In this document: positions 35,476-43,579 of the stretch, in pieces | How positions within the stretch are numbered: the first letter of the stretch is position 1 | How the letters are laid out: each line of letters starts with the position of its first letter | Position numbers and translations under genes: made by a program | Source: Bryobacteraceae bacterium | Lineage (GTDB): Bacteria > Acidobacteriota > Terriglobia > Bryobacterales > Bryobacteraceae | Length of the DNA: 64,000 nt | NCBI GenBank assembly: GCA_019752335.1 | Contig: JAIEMJ010000010.1 | Span: 1 to 64,000, forward strand | Direction: 5' to 3' | Notes under the pieces: generated by a model | The model's database searches: none | Seen by the model: only the letters and a program-made list of their open reading frames with translations | What the model was told of the DNA's origin: nothing

Positions 35476-36932
35476 CTTTCCGCCCTCCGCACCGTCACCA
35501 CGGTAATGTCGTCGTTCTGACCCCAGGCCTTGGCCGCTTCGGCGATCTCCCGCGCGGACTTCGTCGAGATCTCGCGCGTGCGGTCGAAGCCGAAGAGTTC
35601 TCGCTGGGTGTTCTCGGCCTCGACGACGCCATCGGACGTCAGCAGGAACACTCCGTCCAGCCGCAGGCTGGACTCCGTATAGTCGGCCTCTCCCACCACG
35701 ACGAGCGGCAGCCCCGCCTCCACCTCCACTTCGCGACCTCCCATGTAGCGCGCCAGGTGCCCGGCGTTCGCCACGGTCACCGTGCCGTCGGCGTCGAACC
35801 GCGCGCAGCAGCACGTCACGAAGCCCCCGCTCACGCGGCCCACCAGCGACTGGTTCAAATTCGCCAACACTTCAGCAGGCTGGCGCGATCGCTCGTTGCT
35901 CAAGGCTCCCGAGATATGGCCCACTAGCAGCGCCGCGCGCATGCCCTTGCCGCTCACGTCGCCCACCAGCACCAGCAACGAGCCATCGGGGCCGGCCAGT
36001 TCCTGGTAGAAGTCGCCGCCTACTTCGCTCGCCGACAGGTAGGCAGTTTCGACGGTGAACCCGGGTACCGCGCCCTTGCGGCCCGCCAGCAGGGATTCCT
36101 GAACCACTCGCGCCTGGGCCAAGTCGCAATCCACTCCGCTCTGCCGCTGCTGTTCGTGACGGTGCTTCCGGTACAGGATGGCAACGATGGCTACGGCGAC
36201 GATCAGGCGCGTGACATTCCGTGAGTCAAACACGAAGGCGCCCATGTGAAAATATCGAATCAGGTCGGCGGCGCCGAGCCAATTGGTGACCTGAATGACC
36301 CAGATCTGAGAAATGGCCTGCAGGAGCAGGGTTCCCGCGAGCAGAGGCATTCGGCATGTGAGAGTACAAGCCCGATACGTAGCGCAGCTGCTGCCCCAGG
36401 CGAATCACATCCGCCCGACCCATCTCGGGGGCGTGCGGCGCCATTCTGGAGGAAGGAGTGAGGCTCTGGTAGTTGTTGGGGTGGCGCCTGTCCAACGCCG
36501 AATCGCGACGTGTACGGTGGAACCCAGCGCGGCGGAGGCAGGAATCGGGAACCAGCGGAAGGCCGGGAACTTGCCCACCGGCGCGGGCTCCCAACTCCCA
36601 TGACTCCCGATGCTTACGCCGTCTGCGAATACCTCGTAGGCTTCATCCAGCGAACCGATCGCGATGGCGAGCGGCTGTCCGTGCACGCCTTCGGGAATGG
36701 GCACCGTCGCCCGATACCAGCGAGTGCCGGCGAAGAACTCCATCGAGCTCGAGTAGCGGCGCGGCCACGACGAGGCTTCCCAGCGCGAGTCATCGAAGTC
36801 CGGCGCGGCCCAGCGCGGATCGTCACCCGCTTGGACGCGCCACTGCTCGACGCGGACAATGTCCTCTTGGGCCAATAGCGGCGCGGCTAAGGCGCACACG
36901 ATCGCCATCAGGATTCGATAGGTATGGGTCAA
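35472..36932 (-). pseudogene. Sensor-linked SpoIIE-type phosphatase, disrupted
   Basis: A GGAGG and TTG at 36932 start a signal peptide (ILMAIVCALAAPLLAQ) and a jelly-roll sensor (WRVQAGDDPRWAAPDFDDSR). In that frame a TGA at 36405-36407 stops translation; a neighbouring frame is open across 36226-36594 (NNYQSLTPSSRM, HAPEMGRADVIRLGQQLRYV) and reads like the missing link, the shift falling at a GGGG run at 36478-36481. From 36350 a clean 292-codon frame gives two membrane helices and a full SpoIIE/PP2C domain (SEVGGDFYQEL, VGDVSGKGMRAALL, LLTSDGVVEAENT, QNDDITVVTVRR). The phosphatase part could still be made from its own ATG. The membrane region is shorter than usual. Confidence 0.75.
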
Positions 36933-37002
36933 CACGTTCCTCCATCCGCCGCGCACGAGCCACCGGTCGCTGGGATGGGCGCGGGGATGGGGCTTCGCGG
37001 CT

Positions 37003-37080
37003 CCTTCCTAGCCCACAGCGTGAGCTGTGGGGTGGTTTTGGCTTGGCGCACCCCACAGCTCACGCTGTGGGCTAGGAAGG
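37003..37080. repeat. Perfect 32-bp inverted repeat made of two REP-like palindromes
   Basis: 37003-37034 is the exact reverse complement of 37049-37080, with a 14-base spacer. Each arm contains the palindrome CCCACAGC-GTGA-GCTGTGGG (37012-37031) or its reverse-loop form with TCAC (37052-37071). The design equals the palindromes near 34.7 kb, with different but compensating stem bases. The arms also share CCTTCCTAG/CTAGGAAGG flanks. Confidence 0.85.
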
Positions 37081-37104
37081 GGTCCACATCCCCTCCCTTG
37101 GTGG

Positions 37105-37152
37105 GGTTCGTCACACCAAACTAACCCCACCGTAAGCGACTGTGAACGAACC
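37105..37152. repeat. Imperfect hairpin next to the REPIN-like element
   Basis: GGTTCGTCACA (37105-37115) pairs with TGTGAACGAACC (37141-37152) with a single-base bulge. The left arm is part of a CCCCTCCCTTGGTGGGGTTCG unit related to the one at 17730. Lies just after (downstream of) the end of the STAS gene, so it could also end that transcript. Confidence 0.45.
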
Positions 37153-37183
37153 CAGGGCTGCAGCCATGAGCGAAACCGATCGG

Positions 37184-37476
37184 TTACGCTACCGCTGCTC
37201 GCGCAGCCGCTTCGTCAGCATGCAACGTCGTGTACTTCGCTAGGCCCAGCATCGTGAACACCTTCACGAAATGCGGCGTCAACCCGAAGCACAGCACATT
37301 CTGTGGCACTTTGCTGGCCGCCATCATCAACTGGATCACCAGCGCGATGCCGCTCGAATTCAGGTAGGTACCTTGGTGAAATCCAACAGGATCTTCGTCG
37401 TGCCCGGCTTGAGCGCATGGTATTGCCCCAGCACGGCCTCTTCCGAAGTGCTCGTAATGTCACCCTCAAATCGCAT
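37184..37476 (-). pseudogene. STAS-domain anti-anti-sigma factor with one frameshift
   Basis: From ATG 37476 the frame reads MRFEGDITSTSEEAV, KPGTTKILLDFTKV and then a TGA. One base over, the sequence continues as YLNSSGIALVIQLMMAASK, PQNVLCFGLTPHFVKVFTM and LGLAKYTTLHADEAAARAAV, ending at TAA 37184. The joined product is a normal STAS protein of about 96 residues with the phosphorylatable Ser in NSSGIAL. The shift lies in GGTACCTACCTG (about 37363-37374). Either a real lesion or a single sequencing error. Confidence 0.75.
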
Positions 37477-37531
37477 CACGCTAGATCGCCGCTCTGTTCT
37501 ACCTTGGTCTTCGTTGGCATCACCATAAAAT

Positions 37532-37974
37532 TTAGTCCTTGTTCTCCACGTTCAGATGAATCACGAGCCGGGCGTAGCTGCCTCCGCCGGTGATCTCACT
37601 GACATACTCAACTTCGTCCACCAGCGCTTGGATGAGAAACATGCCCATCCCGCGCGGATCTTCCTCGCCTAGCATCTTGCGATCCATGTCCGGCACGTGT
37701 AGTTCGTTGTGTACGCCCGGGCCATGGTCGCGAATCTTCACTTCGAGCGAAGCCCCCCATCGAGAGCGTCACTACGACGCCCAGCAGTTCGTTCAGTTGA
37801 TTGCCGTGTTCTATGGCGTTGATGCACGCCTCGGACACGGCGGTTTTGAGGTCTTCCACGGTCGTCGGAGAAGCCCATGATTTGCGCCACACTGGCGGCG
37901 GTGCTCATGGCTACTTTCTCGAATCCGAGTCGCGTGGGCAGCCGTAATTCCGTAATGATCGGTTCGGTAATCAT
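37532..37974 (-). pseudogene. RsbW-type anti-sigma kinase with frameshifts
   Basis: Three frames together give one HATPase protein: MITEPIITELRLPTRLGFEK to MGFSDD; then TVEDLKTAVSEACINAIEHG (the ATP-binding N-box); then VKIRDHGPGVH, EEDPRGMGMFLIQALVDEVE and VIHLNVENKD. Shifts fall near 37866 and 37758. Such kinases bind sigma or phosphorylate STAS partners, and the STAS and SpoIIE remnants on both sides complete a partner-switching module. The ATG at 37974 overlaps the TGA of the phosphatase fragment (ATGA). Confidence 0.75.
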
Positions 37975-38372
37975 TCGGCTCCTTTCAAGCGGCAAAGGTA
38001 AAGCGCCGTCATGTCGTCGGTTTGCCGGGCGCCGCCGGCAAAGCGGGCCAACGTCTGCCAGACGTGGTCCAGGAATTCGGGCGTGGGTTAGTCGGCTATC
38101 AGAGCGAGCAAACGCTCTTCGCCGAACTCTTCGTCGCCCTGAAAGACTTCGGTGAGGCCATCGGTGTAGAGCAGGATCTGAGCCCCTTCCACCAACGGGA
38201 AGCGTTCGATTTCGTAAGTCCGGTTGGGGAGCATGCCCAGCGGAGTGCCGCTGGCCTTGATGAGGATGCGCTCGCCGCCGGCCACCAGGAAGGCCGGATT
38301 GTGCCCGGCGCTGACGGCTTCGAGCGTATGCGAGGCGGGGTCAAGGCACAGCAGGATCGCCGTGACATAACG
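37971..38372 (-). pseudogene. C-terminal half of a SpoIIE-type phosphatase
   Basis: From about 38372 the minus strand reads RRYVTAILLCLDPASHTLEA, SAGHNPAFLVAGG, TPLGMLPNRTYEIE, ILLYTDGLTEVFQGDEEF and EERLLALIAD, then a stop at 38088; another frame continues PTPEFLDHVWQTLARF and ARQTDDMTALYLCRLKGAE to TGA 37971. This is the second half of the PP2C fold. The first half with the DVSGKG motif is missing; opposite-strand STAS sequence lies there instead. Confidence 0.75.
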
Positions 38373-38395
38373 CCGGCTTGCTGAGCTCCCGCGCG

Positions 38396-38632
38396 GGAAC
38401 CGGTGTGCTCTTGGATGTCGCGGCCGTCGGCGATGTCGATAGCGCTGGTTTGGGCGAATTGGTGGTTCTTTACACGACGGCCGGCCAACACAACAGCCGT
38501 CTCTGCCTGGTGGGCGCATCGGCGCGCTTCGTTCATCTGCTCGAAACGACGCGGCTTAGTGGCATCCTGCCGGTTTTCGCCGATGAAGACGCAGCGCGCC
38601 GGGAGTTCCATTCGGCGCCAGGCGACCAATAA
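38396..38632 (+). pseudogene. STAS-domain fragment on the plus strand
   Basis: VLLDVAAVGDVDSAGLGELV, VLYTTAGQHNSRLCLVGASA and LETTRLSGILPVFADEDAAR match the second half to two-thirds of an anti-anti-sigma STAS domain, including the DSAGL phosphorylation motif. The first two beta strands are absent and no start codon with a ribosome site is present. It sits between two pieces of a minus-strand phosphatase, so it reached this place by rearrangement. Confidence 0.72.
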
Positions 38633-38713
38633 CATCGACGAGAGCAACCGTTCCTAGCGGGCTTGGGCTCACTCGCGTTCCAGCAGCTGGCGTTCGTCGA
38701 GCGACTGCTGCAT
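38633..38713 (-). pseudogene. Possible N-terminal remnant of the SpoIIE-type phosphatase
   Basis: After GGCGGGA, an ATG at 38713 reads MQQSLDERQLLERE, a TGA, AQAR, a TAG, then ERLLSSMLLVA. Without the two stops it resembles the helical linker of SpoIIE phosphatases (LEREL-AQAR-ERLLPS type). It is short, so the match could be chance, but position and strand fit the C-terminal half at 37971. Confidence 0.45.
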
Positions 38714-38740
38714 TCCCGCCTTACGGTATGCTTGGCTTGA

Positions 38741-39484
38741 ATGTATCTTGCGAATCTCACCTGGCCGGCGATGGCCGCCTTGGACAAAAGTACTCCCGTG
38801 GTAATCCCGGTCGCGGCGGTGGAGCAGCATGGCCATCATTTGCCCGTTTACACGGACAGCCTGCTATTGGGCGAGGTGGTCCGGCGGGTGGAGCTAGCCA
38901 TGAGCGAGCGGGTGCTCTTTGCACCGCTGCAATGGCTGGGCAACTCGCATCACCACCTGGATTTTCCCGGCACGGTCTCGGCCGGCCCTCGCCTTTACCT
39001 AGATTTACTGCGCGAATTGGCCGAGAACTTACTCATCCACGGCTTTACGCGGATTGTTTTCCTAAACGGCCACGGCGGCAACATTGTTCCCGGTAAGCAG
39101 GCGGTGTTTGAGTTGCGCCAACAGCACCGCCACCGCAGCGACTTACTCCTGTTATTTTCCACTTACTGGGAATTCACGCCCGTCACCGATTTAGTGCAAG
39201 CGTCGATGGGCCACGCCTGCGAGTGGGAAACGTCGATGATTCAACGGCTGGCGCCCGAGTTGGTGGCCGGCGATGTAAGTAAGTTAGAAACGGTTCCCTT
39301 CGGCTTTGGCTATGAGCCGGCCTATCGCGGGTGGATCACGAAGGACCGGACGGTGCCGGGCTACATTGGGTCGCCGCAGTTCGCCACGCCGGAAAAGGGC
39401 GAGAGGCTCTTTCGGGATTTCTCCGCCGGGGTGGAGCAGTTTCTGCACCAGGTGATCGCTTGGGACGGCAGGACCTGGGCCTAA
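38741..39484 (+). CDS. Creatininase-family amidohydrolase
   Basis: A 247-residue creatininase-family protein: VVIPVAAVEQHGHHLPVYTD at residue 20 carries the metal-binding Glu and His, followed by WLGNSHHHLDFPGT, FLNGHGGN and HACEWETSM near residue 160. The family includes creatininase and amidohydrolases acting on formamidopyrimidines and peptide-linked amides, so the substrate is open. Its stop is followed without a gap by the transporter ATG (TAAATG), making an operon with the MFS and PKD genes. Confidence 0.88.
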   Translation: MYLANLTWPAMAALDKSTPVVIPVAAVEQHGHHLPVYTDSLLLGEVVRRVELAMSERVLFAPLQWLGNSHHHLDFPGTVSAGPRLYLDLLRELAENLLIHGFTRIVFLNGHGGNIVPGKQAVFELRQQHRHRSDLLLLFSTYWEFTPVTDLVQASMGHACEWETSMIQRLAPELVAGDVSKLETVPFGFGYEPAYRGWITKDRTVPGYIGSPQFATPEKGERLFRDFSAGVEQFLHQVIAWDGRTWA

Positions 39485-40747
39485 ATGAATTCCCGCAAGT
39501 GGTGGATTTGCGGTCTCTTGCTGTGCGCCAGCACGATTAACTACATGGACCGGGTGACGCTGGCCAGTGTGGCGCGGCGGGTGATCGAGGAGTTCTCGCT
39601 TTCGAAGCAGCAGTACGGGATGATCGAGCAGTACTTCGGCTACGCCTTCGCCGTGGGTTCGGTGGTGTTCGGCATTCTGGTGGACCGGGTGAGCGCGCGC
39701 TGGCTTTATCCGGCGGTGTTGCTGCTGTGGTCAGCGGCCGGGATGATGACGGGTTTAGCGGGCCTGGCCGGCTTCGGATCTGCTTTTGGCACGCTCCTCT
39801 TCTGCCGCACGCTCTTGGGGCTCTTCGAGAGCGGCCACTGGCCTTGCGCGTTGCAGACGACGCAGATCCTCCTGGAGCCGAAGGACCGGGCGCTGGGCAA
39901 TGGCGTCTTGCAGAGCGGCGTCTCCATCGGTGCGATCGTCACGCCGGTGATCGTCGGCGCGATGCTCACCAGCGCGCCGGGCAGTTGGCGCCTACCGTTT
40001 CTGATCATCGGCGGCATTGGCCTGCTGTGGGTGGTGGCCTGGATTTACTCGACGCGGGAAGTGCAGTGGGACGCCCGGCCGAAAGCGGTGCGCGAGCCCT
40101 TCTGGCCGGCCGTCGCCGAGTTAGTAAGCGACCGGCGCTTCTGGATTCTCGCCTTCGCGGTGTCCGCCATCAATGTGCCGTGGGGTATTTTCCGCGTGTG
40201 GCTGCCCCTGGTGTTTCAAGATCCCCATGGGCTTGGTTTCACGGAGGCCGAGACGCTGGGGCGCGTCCTGCCGGGCTACTACATCATGACCGACGTAGGC
40301 TGCCTGGCGGCCGGGTGGGCGACGGTTTGGATGCATGGCCGGGGAACGAGCGTGCTGAACTCGCGGCGCGTGGTTTTCACCGTCTGCGCGGGGCTAACGA
40401 TGTTGGCGATGCTGGTGCCGGGCTTGAGCCGCGGCGACCTGGCGATTCCGGGAGTGCCGGCGCGGGTGGCGGCGACGCTGGTGATGATGCTGGTGGCGGC
40501 CGGCAGCTTGGGCGTTTACCCGTGTTACTACGCCTTTGTGCAAGAGCTGTCGCGCGCCCGGCTGGGCTTGGTGTCGGGGATGCTGGGCTTTCTGGCCTGG
40601 GTGTCGGGCTCGAGTCTGCAACGTCCGCTGGGGGCCTACGTCGATCAGACGGGCTCTTACGACATCGCGTTTCTGATCGGGGCCTGGCCATCGATATTCG
40701 CCGCGGCTTTGCTGTGGTTCGCGTGGGGTGGCGAGAAGGAGGCGTAA
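39485..40747 (+). CDS. MFS transporter, anion:cation symporter type
   Basis: A 420-residue, 12-helix major facilitator. NYMDRVTLASVARRVIEEF at the first helix and the loop after helix 2 (GILVDRVSARWLYP) resemble the anion:cation symporter family that imports hexuronates, glucarate or similar acids. It lies directly between a creatininase-like hydrolase and a secreted sugar-binding/PKD protein, so it probably imports a product of that pathway. The exact solute cannot be inferred. Confidence 0.88.
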   Translation: MNSRKWWICGLLLCASTINYMDRVTLASVARRVIEEFSLSKQQYGMIEQYFGYAFAVGSVVFGILVDRVSARWLYPAVLLLWSAAGMMTGLAGLAGFGSAFGTLLFCRTLLGLFESGHWPCALQTTQILLEPKDRALGNGVLQSGVSIGAIVTPVIVGAMLTSAPGSWRLPFLIIGGIGLLWVVAWIYSTREVQWDARPKAVREPFWPAVAELVSDRRFWILAFAVSAINVPWGIFRVWLPLVFQDPHGLGFTEAETLGRVLPGYYIMTDVGCLAAGWATVWMHGRGTSVLNSRRVVFTVCAGLTMLAMLVPGLSRGDLAIPGVPARVAATLVMMLVAAGSLGVYPCYYAFVQELSRARLGLVSGMLGFLAWVSGSSLQRPLGAYVDQTGSYDIAFLIGAWPSIFAAALLWFAWGGEKEA

Positions 40748-41800
40748 ATGAAGCGTTTTTGGCTACTGGCCTGGTACCTAAGCAGCTTGGCGGCCCTGGA
40801 GCGCCCCGAAGTTGTTTTCCGGGTTTATCAATTCCCGGCGAATCAGATTCCGCGCATCGACGGCCAGACGAATGATTGGGCGATGGTGCCGGAGAGTTAC
40901 TCGATTGGCATCGAGCAACTGAAAGATACCGTAAATCAGACGCCGCTAGACCGCAAGGACTTGGACGTGAAAGTCAAGGTGGGCTGGGTAAAGGGCCTGA
41001 ATCGTTTGTATTTTCTCTACGAGGCGTCGGATAACTACTGGGATTTCCGTCACCCCGACTTACACAACGACATTTTTGAGTTAGTGGTGGACGGTGACCT
41101 ATCCGGCGGGCCGTTTATCAAGCAAATGCACCCGCTGAAGGGCTACGCTCCCGAGGAGGCGCACTTCACCTTCCACGGCGTCCACGCGCAGAATTATCAC
41201 ATCTTCACGCCGCCGGGGCAAAAGGACTGGGCGATGGTGTGGGGCTGCCAACCCTGGATCAAGCAGTTACCCTACGCCAACGCCGCCTATGACTATCGCT
41301 TTCAGCCCGGCCAAGGCGGCAAGTTGAACTTGGAATTCTATATCACGCCGTTTGACTACGCGGCTTACGAGGGGCCTGGGCGCTCCGTGGAATCGAAGCT
41401 GTGGGAGAACAAGAAAATCGGCATGTCCTGGGCGGTGCTCGACTACGACGATGACCAGAAGAAGACGTACCGGGCTTTCTGGAATCTGTCGCATAAGACG
41501 TCGATGTACGGCAACGCTTCGGACTTAGTGGCCTTCCAACTGATGCCGCTGGAGAAGCCAGACTACCGCGCAGCGTGGTCCTTCACGGTGTTGGACATGG
41601 ACCAGCGGGAAGTCGCCTTCCACGACGACAGCACCGGCGCGACTTCGTGGAAGTGGGACTTTGGCGATGGCCAGACATCGGTCGCGCAGCATCCCATTCA
41701 TCGCTACGCGAAGGCCGGTGAGTACGTGGTGATTCTGTCGGTGGATGGGCCGGGAGGCAAAAGCCAGCTGAGCAAGGTGTGGGATGTGGTGCTGCGCTGA
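40748..41800 (+). CDS. Secreted protein with CBM9-like and PKD domains
   Basis: A 350-residue protein with a signal peptide (MKRFWLLAWYLSSLAAL). Residues about 25-260 resemble a CBM9/DOMON-like beta-sandwich (PRIDGQTNDWAMVPESYSIG, LYFLYEASDNYWDF, HNDIFELVVDGDLSG). The C-terminal 80 residues are a PKD domain (WKWDFGDGQTS, HRYAKAGEYVVILSV). Neither is catalytic, so it likely binds a glycan outside the cell. It starts immediately after the transporter stop, the third gene of the operon. Confidence 0.82.
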   Translation: MKRFWLLAWYLSSLAALERPEVVFRVYQFPANQIPRIDGQTNDWAMVPESYSIGIEQLKDTVNQTPLDRKDLDVKVKVGWVKGLNRLYFLYEASDNYWDFRHPDLHNDIFELVVDGDLSGGPFIKQMHPLKGYAPEEAHFTFHGVHAQNYHIFTPPGQKDWAMVWGCQPWIKQLPYANAAYDYRFQPGQGGKLNLEFYITPFDYAAYEGPGRSVESKLWENKKIGMSWAVLDYDDDQKKTYRAFWNLSHKTSMYGNASDLVAFQLMPLEKPDYRAAWSFTVLDMDQREVAFHDDSTGATSWKWDFGDGQTSVAQHPIHRYAKAGEYVVILSVDGPGGKSQLSKVWDVVLR

Positions 41801-41869
41801 TTTGCTAAATTGGAGGTTCGATAGATCGGCCCCACGCTGAGCCGGTTCCCTTCACTTTAGGAGCCCCTC

Positions 41870-43006
41870 ATGCAGCGTCGTGACTTACTCGGCAGCGTGG
41901 CCCTGGCTGGCTTGGCGGGCTGTGCCCGCCGTGCCGCCAAGCTAGCGCCCCAAGCCGCACCGATCCGTGCGCAGAGTGACCGGATTTTCCGCGTGACGGT
42001 CTGCCTGCGCCCCTTCCGTGCCGCCGGACCCCGGCTCGACGTGGAGCGCGTCGGCGACCAGACGGTGGTCCACAATTACGGGCACGGCGGTAGCGGTTGG
42101 AGCCTTTCGTGGGGCTCTGGCCTGCTGGCGGCGGAGAAGGCGATGGCGACGGGCGAACGCGAGGTGGCGGTGTTGGGCTGCGGCGCGCTGGGCCTGACGG
42201 CGGCGATTCAATTGCAGCGCGCCGGCGCCAAGGTGACGATCTACGCGAAGGAGCGTCCGCCGGAGGTGCGCTCCGCGCGGGCGACCGGCTCCTGGACGCC
42301 GGACTCGCGCATCGCGCTCACTAACGCCGTAGCGCCCGGTTTCCCAGCCCTCTGGGAGAAGATGTGCCGCACGTCTTTTCACACCTATGAGAGCTACCTC
42401 GGCTTGGCGGGTACGCCGGTGGAGTGGCTGGATCGCTATCAACTCTCCGATGTCGCGCCGGCGGAAGCGCAGGCCAACCGCCGCCAGGCCGATACGCTGG
42501 GTTTTGCTCACTATCAGGACCGGATTGCGGACATCACGCCGAAGTCAGAGGACTTAGTCCGGCATCCGTTTCCGGTGAAGTATGCGCGGCGAAGCTCGTC
42601 GCTTACGTTCAACATCGCGAGTTACTCGCGGCAGTTACTCAACGATTTTTTCGTGGAGGGCGGGCGGCTCGAACGTCGGGAGTTTCACACACCGTCCGAG
42701 TTACGGACGCTGCCGCAGAAGGTGATCGTGAACTGCACCGGCTACGGCGCCAAGGCCTTATGGAAGGACGACAGCATTGTCCCGGTGCGAGGCCAGATCG
42801 CCTGGCTGATTCCACAGCCGGAGGCGCATTACGCCCTCGGGTACCGCAACGTCAACGTGATCTCGCGCCGCGATGGCATCGTCGTGCAGGACGGTGGCAA
42901 GGGTGAGATGGAAGGCTACAACGATGACAACGAGACACCGGACCGCCCGGCGGCGGAAGCGTTGGTGCAGGGCGTCGCGGAGTTGTTCGGCCGGTTGAGG
43001 GCTTAG
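41870..43006 (+). CDS. Circularly permuted D-amino-acid-oxidase-like flavoprotein
   Basis: A 378-residue protein with a Tat/lipobox-like leader (MQRRDLLGSVALAGLAGCAR). The segment LRPFRAAGPRLDVERV and VVHNYGHGGSGWSLSWG, which is normally the C-terminus of D-amino-acid oxidases and binds FAD phosphate, comes first (residues 45-80). The FAD-binding strand VAVLGCGALGLTAAIQL follows near residue 100, and the protein ends without a second copy. So the fold order is rotated. Substrate is probably an amine or D-amino acid but is not shown. AGGAGCC precedes the ATG. It converges on the SnoaL gene with a 4-base overlap. Confidence 0.82.
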   Translation: MQRRDLLGSVALAGLAGCARRAAKLAPQAAPIRAQSDRIFRVTVCLRPFRAAGPRLDVERVGDQTVVHNYGHGGSGWSLSWGSGLLAAEKAMATGEREVAVLGCGALGLTAAIQLQRAGAKVTIYAKERPPEVRSARATGSWTPDSRIALTNAVAPGFPALWEKMCRTSFHTYESYLGLAGTPVEWLDRYQLSDVAPAEAQANRRQADTLGFAHYQDRIADITPKSEDLVRHPFPVKYARRSSSLTFNIASYSRQLLNDFFVEGGRLERREFHTPSELRTLPQKVIVNCTGYGAKALWKDDSIVPVRGQIAWLIPQPEAHYALGYRNVNVISRRDGIVVQDGGKGEMEGYNDDNETPDRPAAEALVQGVAELFGRLRA

Positions 43007-43407
43007 CCGAGGTGCGCGGTGGCGTACGCGGCGGTGTCGTAGAACGCCTCCCAGGAAGCCACCTTCCCATCGCGGAAGCGAAACACCATCATCCAGGGCG
43101 TGGAGACCATGCGCCCGTTGCTGATGATGCGGCACTCCTCAAAGCCATGCGCGACGACGTCGCCCGCCGCGTTGGTGAAGAATTCGCGGGGTTCAAAGCG
43201 GGTGACCTCCTCACTGGCGGCGAGCTTCTGAAAGAATTCGCCGGCGCCGGCGGGGCCCGTGTAATGGCCGGCGGCGGGGATGCCGGCGCCGGGGGCGGTC
43301 CACTGGCAGTCCGGCGTGAGGTGGTTGAGGATGTGGGGGACGTCGCCGCGGCTGAAGGCGGCGAAGAGGTCCTTTACTTGGTCGATGGTGGTGACGGTTG
43401 AGGTCAT
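43003..43407 (-). CDS. SnoaL-like (NTF2-fold) protein
   Basis: A 134-residue NTF2-fold protein: DQVKDLFAAFSRGDVPHILN, DCQWTAPGAGIP, GPAGAGEFFQKLAASEEV and VFRFRDGKVASWEAFYDT. This is the SnoaL-like polyketide cyclase/isomerase superfamily, substrate unknown. The ATG at 43407 with AAAGGACC in front is chosen; the open frame to 43743 is antisense of the protease region. Not closely similar to the SnoaL protein at 21815. Confidence 0.82.
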   Translation of the reverse strand: MTSTVTTIDQVKDLFAAFSRGDVPHILNHLTPDCQWTAPGAGIPAAGHYTGPAGAGEFFQKLAASEEVTRFEPREFFTNAAGDVVAHGFEECRIISNGRMVSTPWMMVFRFRDGKVASWEAFYDTAAYATAHLG

Positions 43408-43579
43408 GTGAGGGGTCCTTTCACGAGTCGCTACGGTGGCCGGGGGCGGAGTGGATTCACGGCCAGGAGCGCCCAGAGCGACAAATTGTCCGCGGGAGCC
43501 GGACACTCTGTCGCCCCTGACGCCGTAAGTAGCTGAAAACAGGAAATGGCCCATCGCTTGCAATTCCAGGGGCAGCGAT

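Noticed and set aside
34653-35814. Minus-strand ORF running through the Uma2 gene into the phosphatase
   Set aside because: Only its last 17 codons have homology (phosphatase end); the rest is antisense.
43547-43562. Sigma-54-like TGGC-N10-TTGCA site before the subtilase
   Set aside because: Transcription would start after the ribosome-binding site, so it cannot drive this gene as placed.
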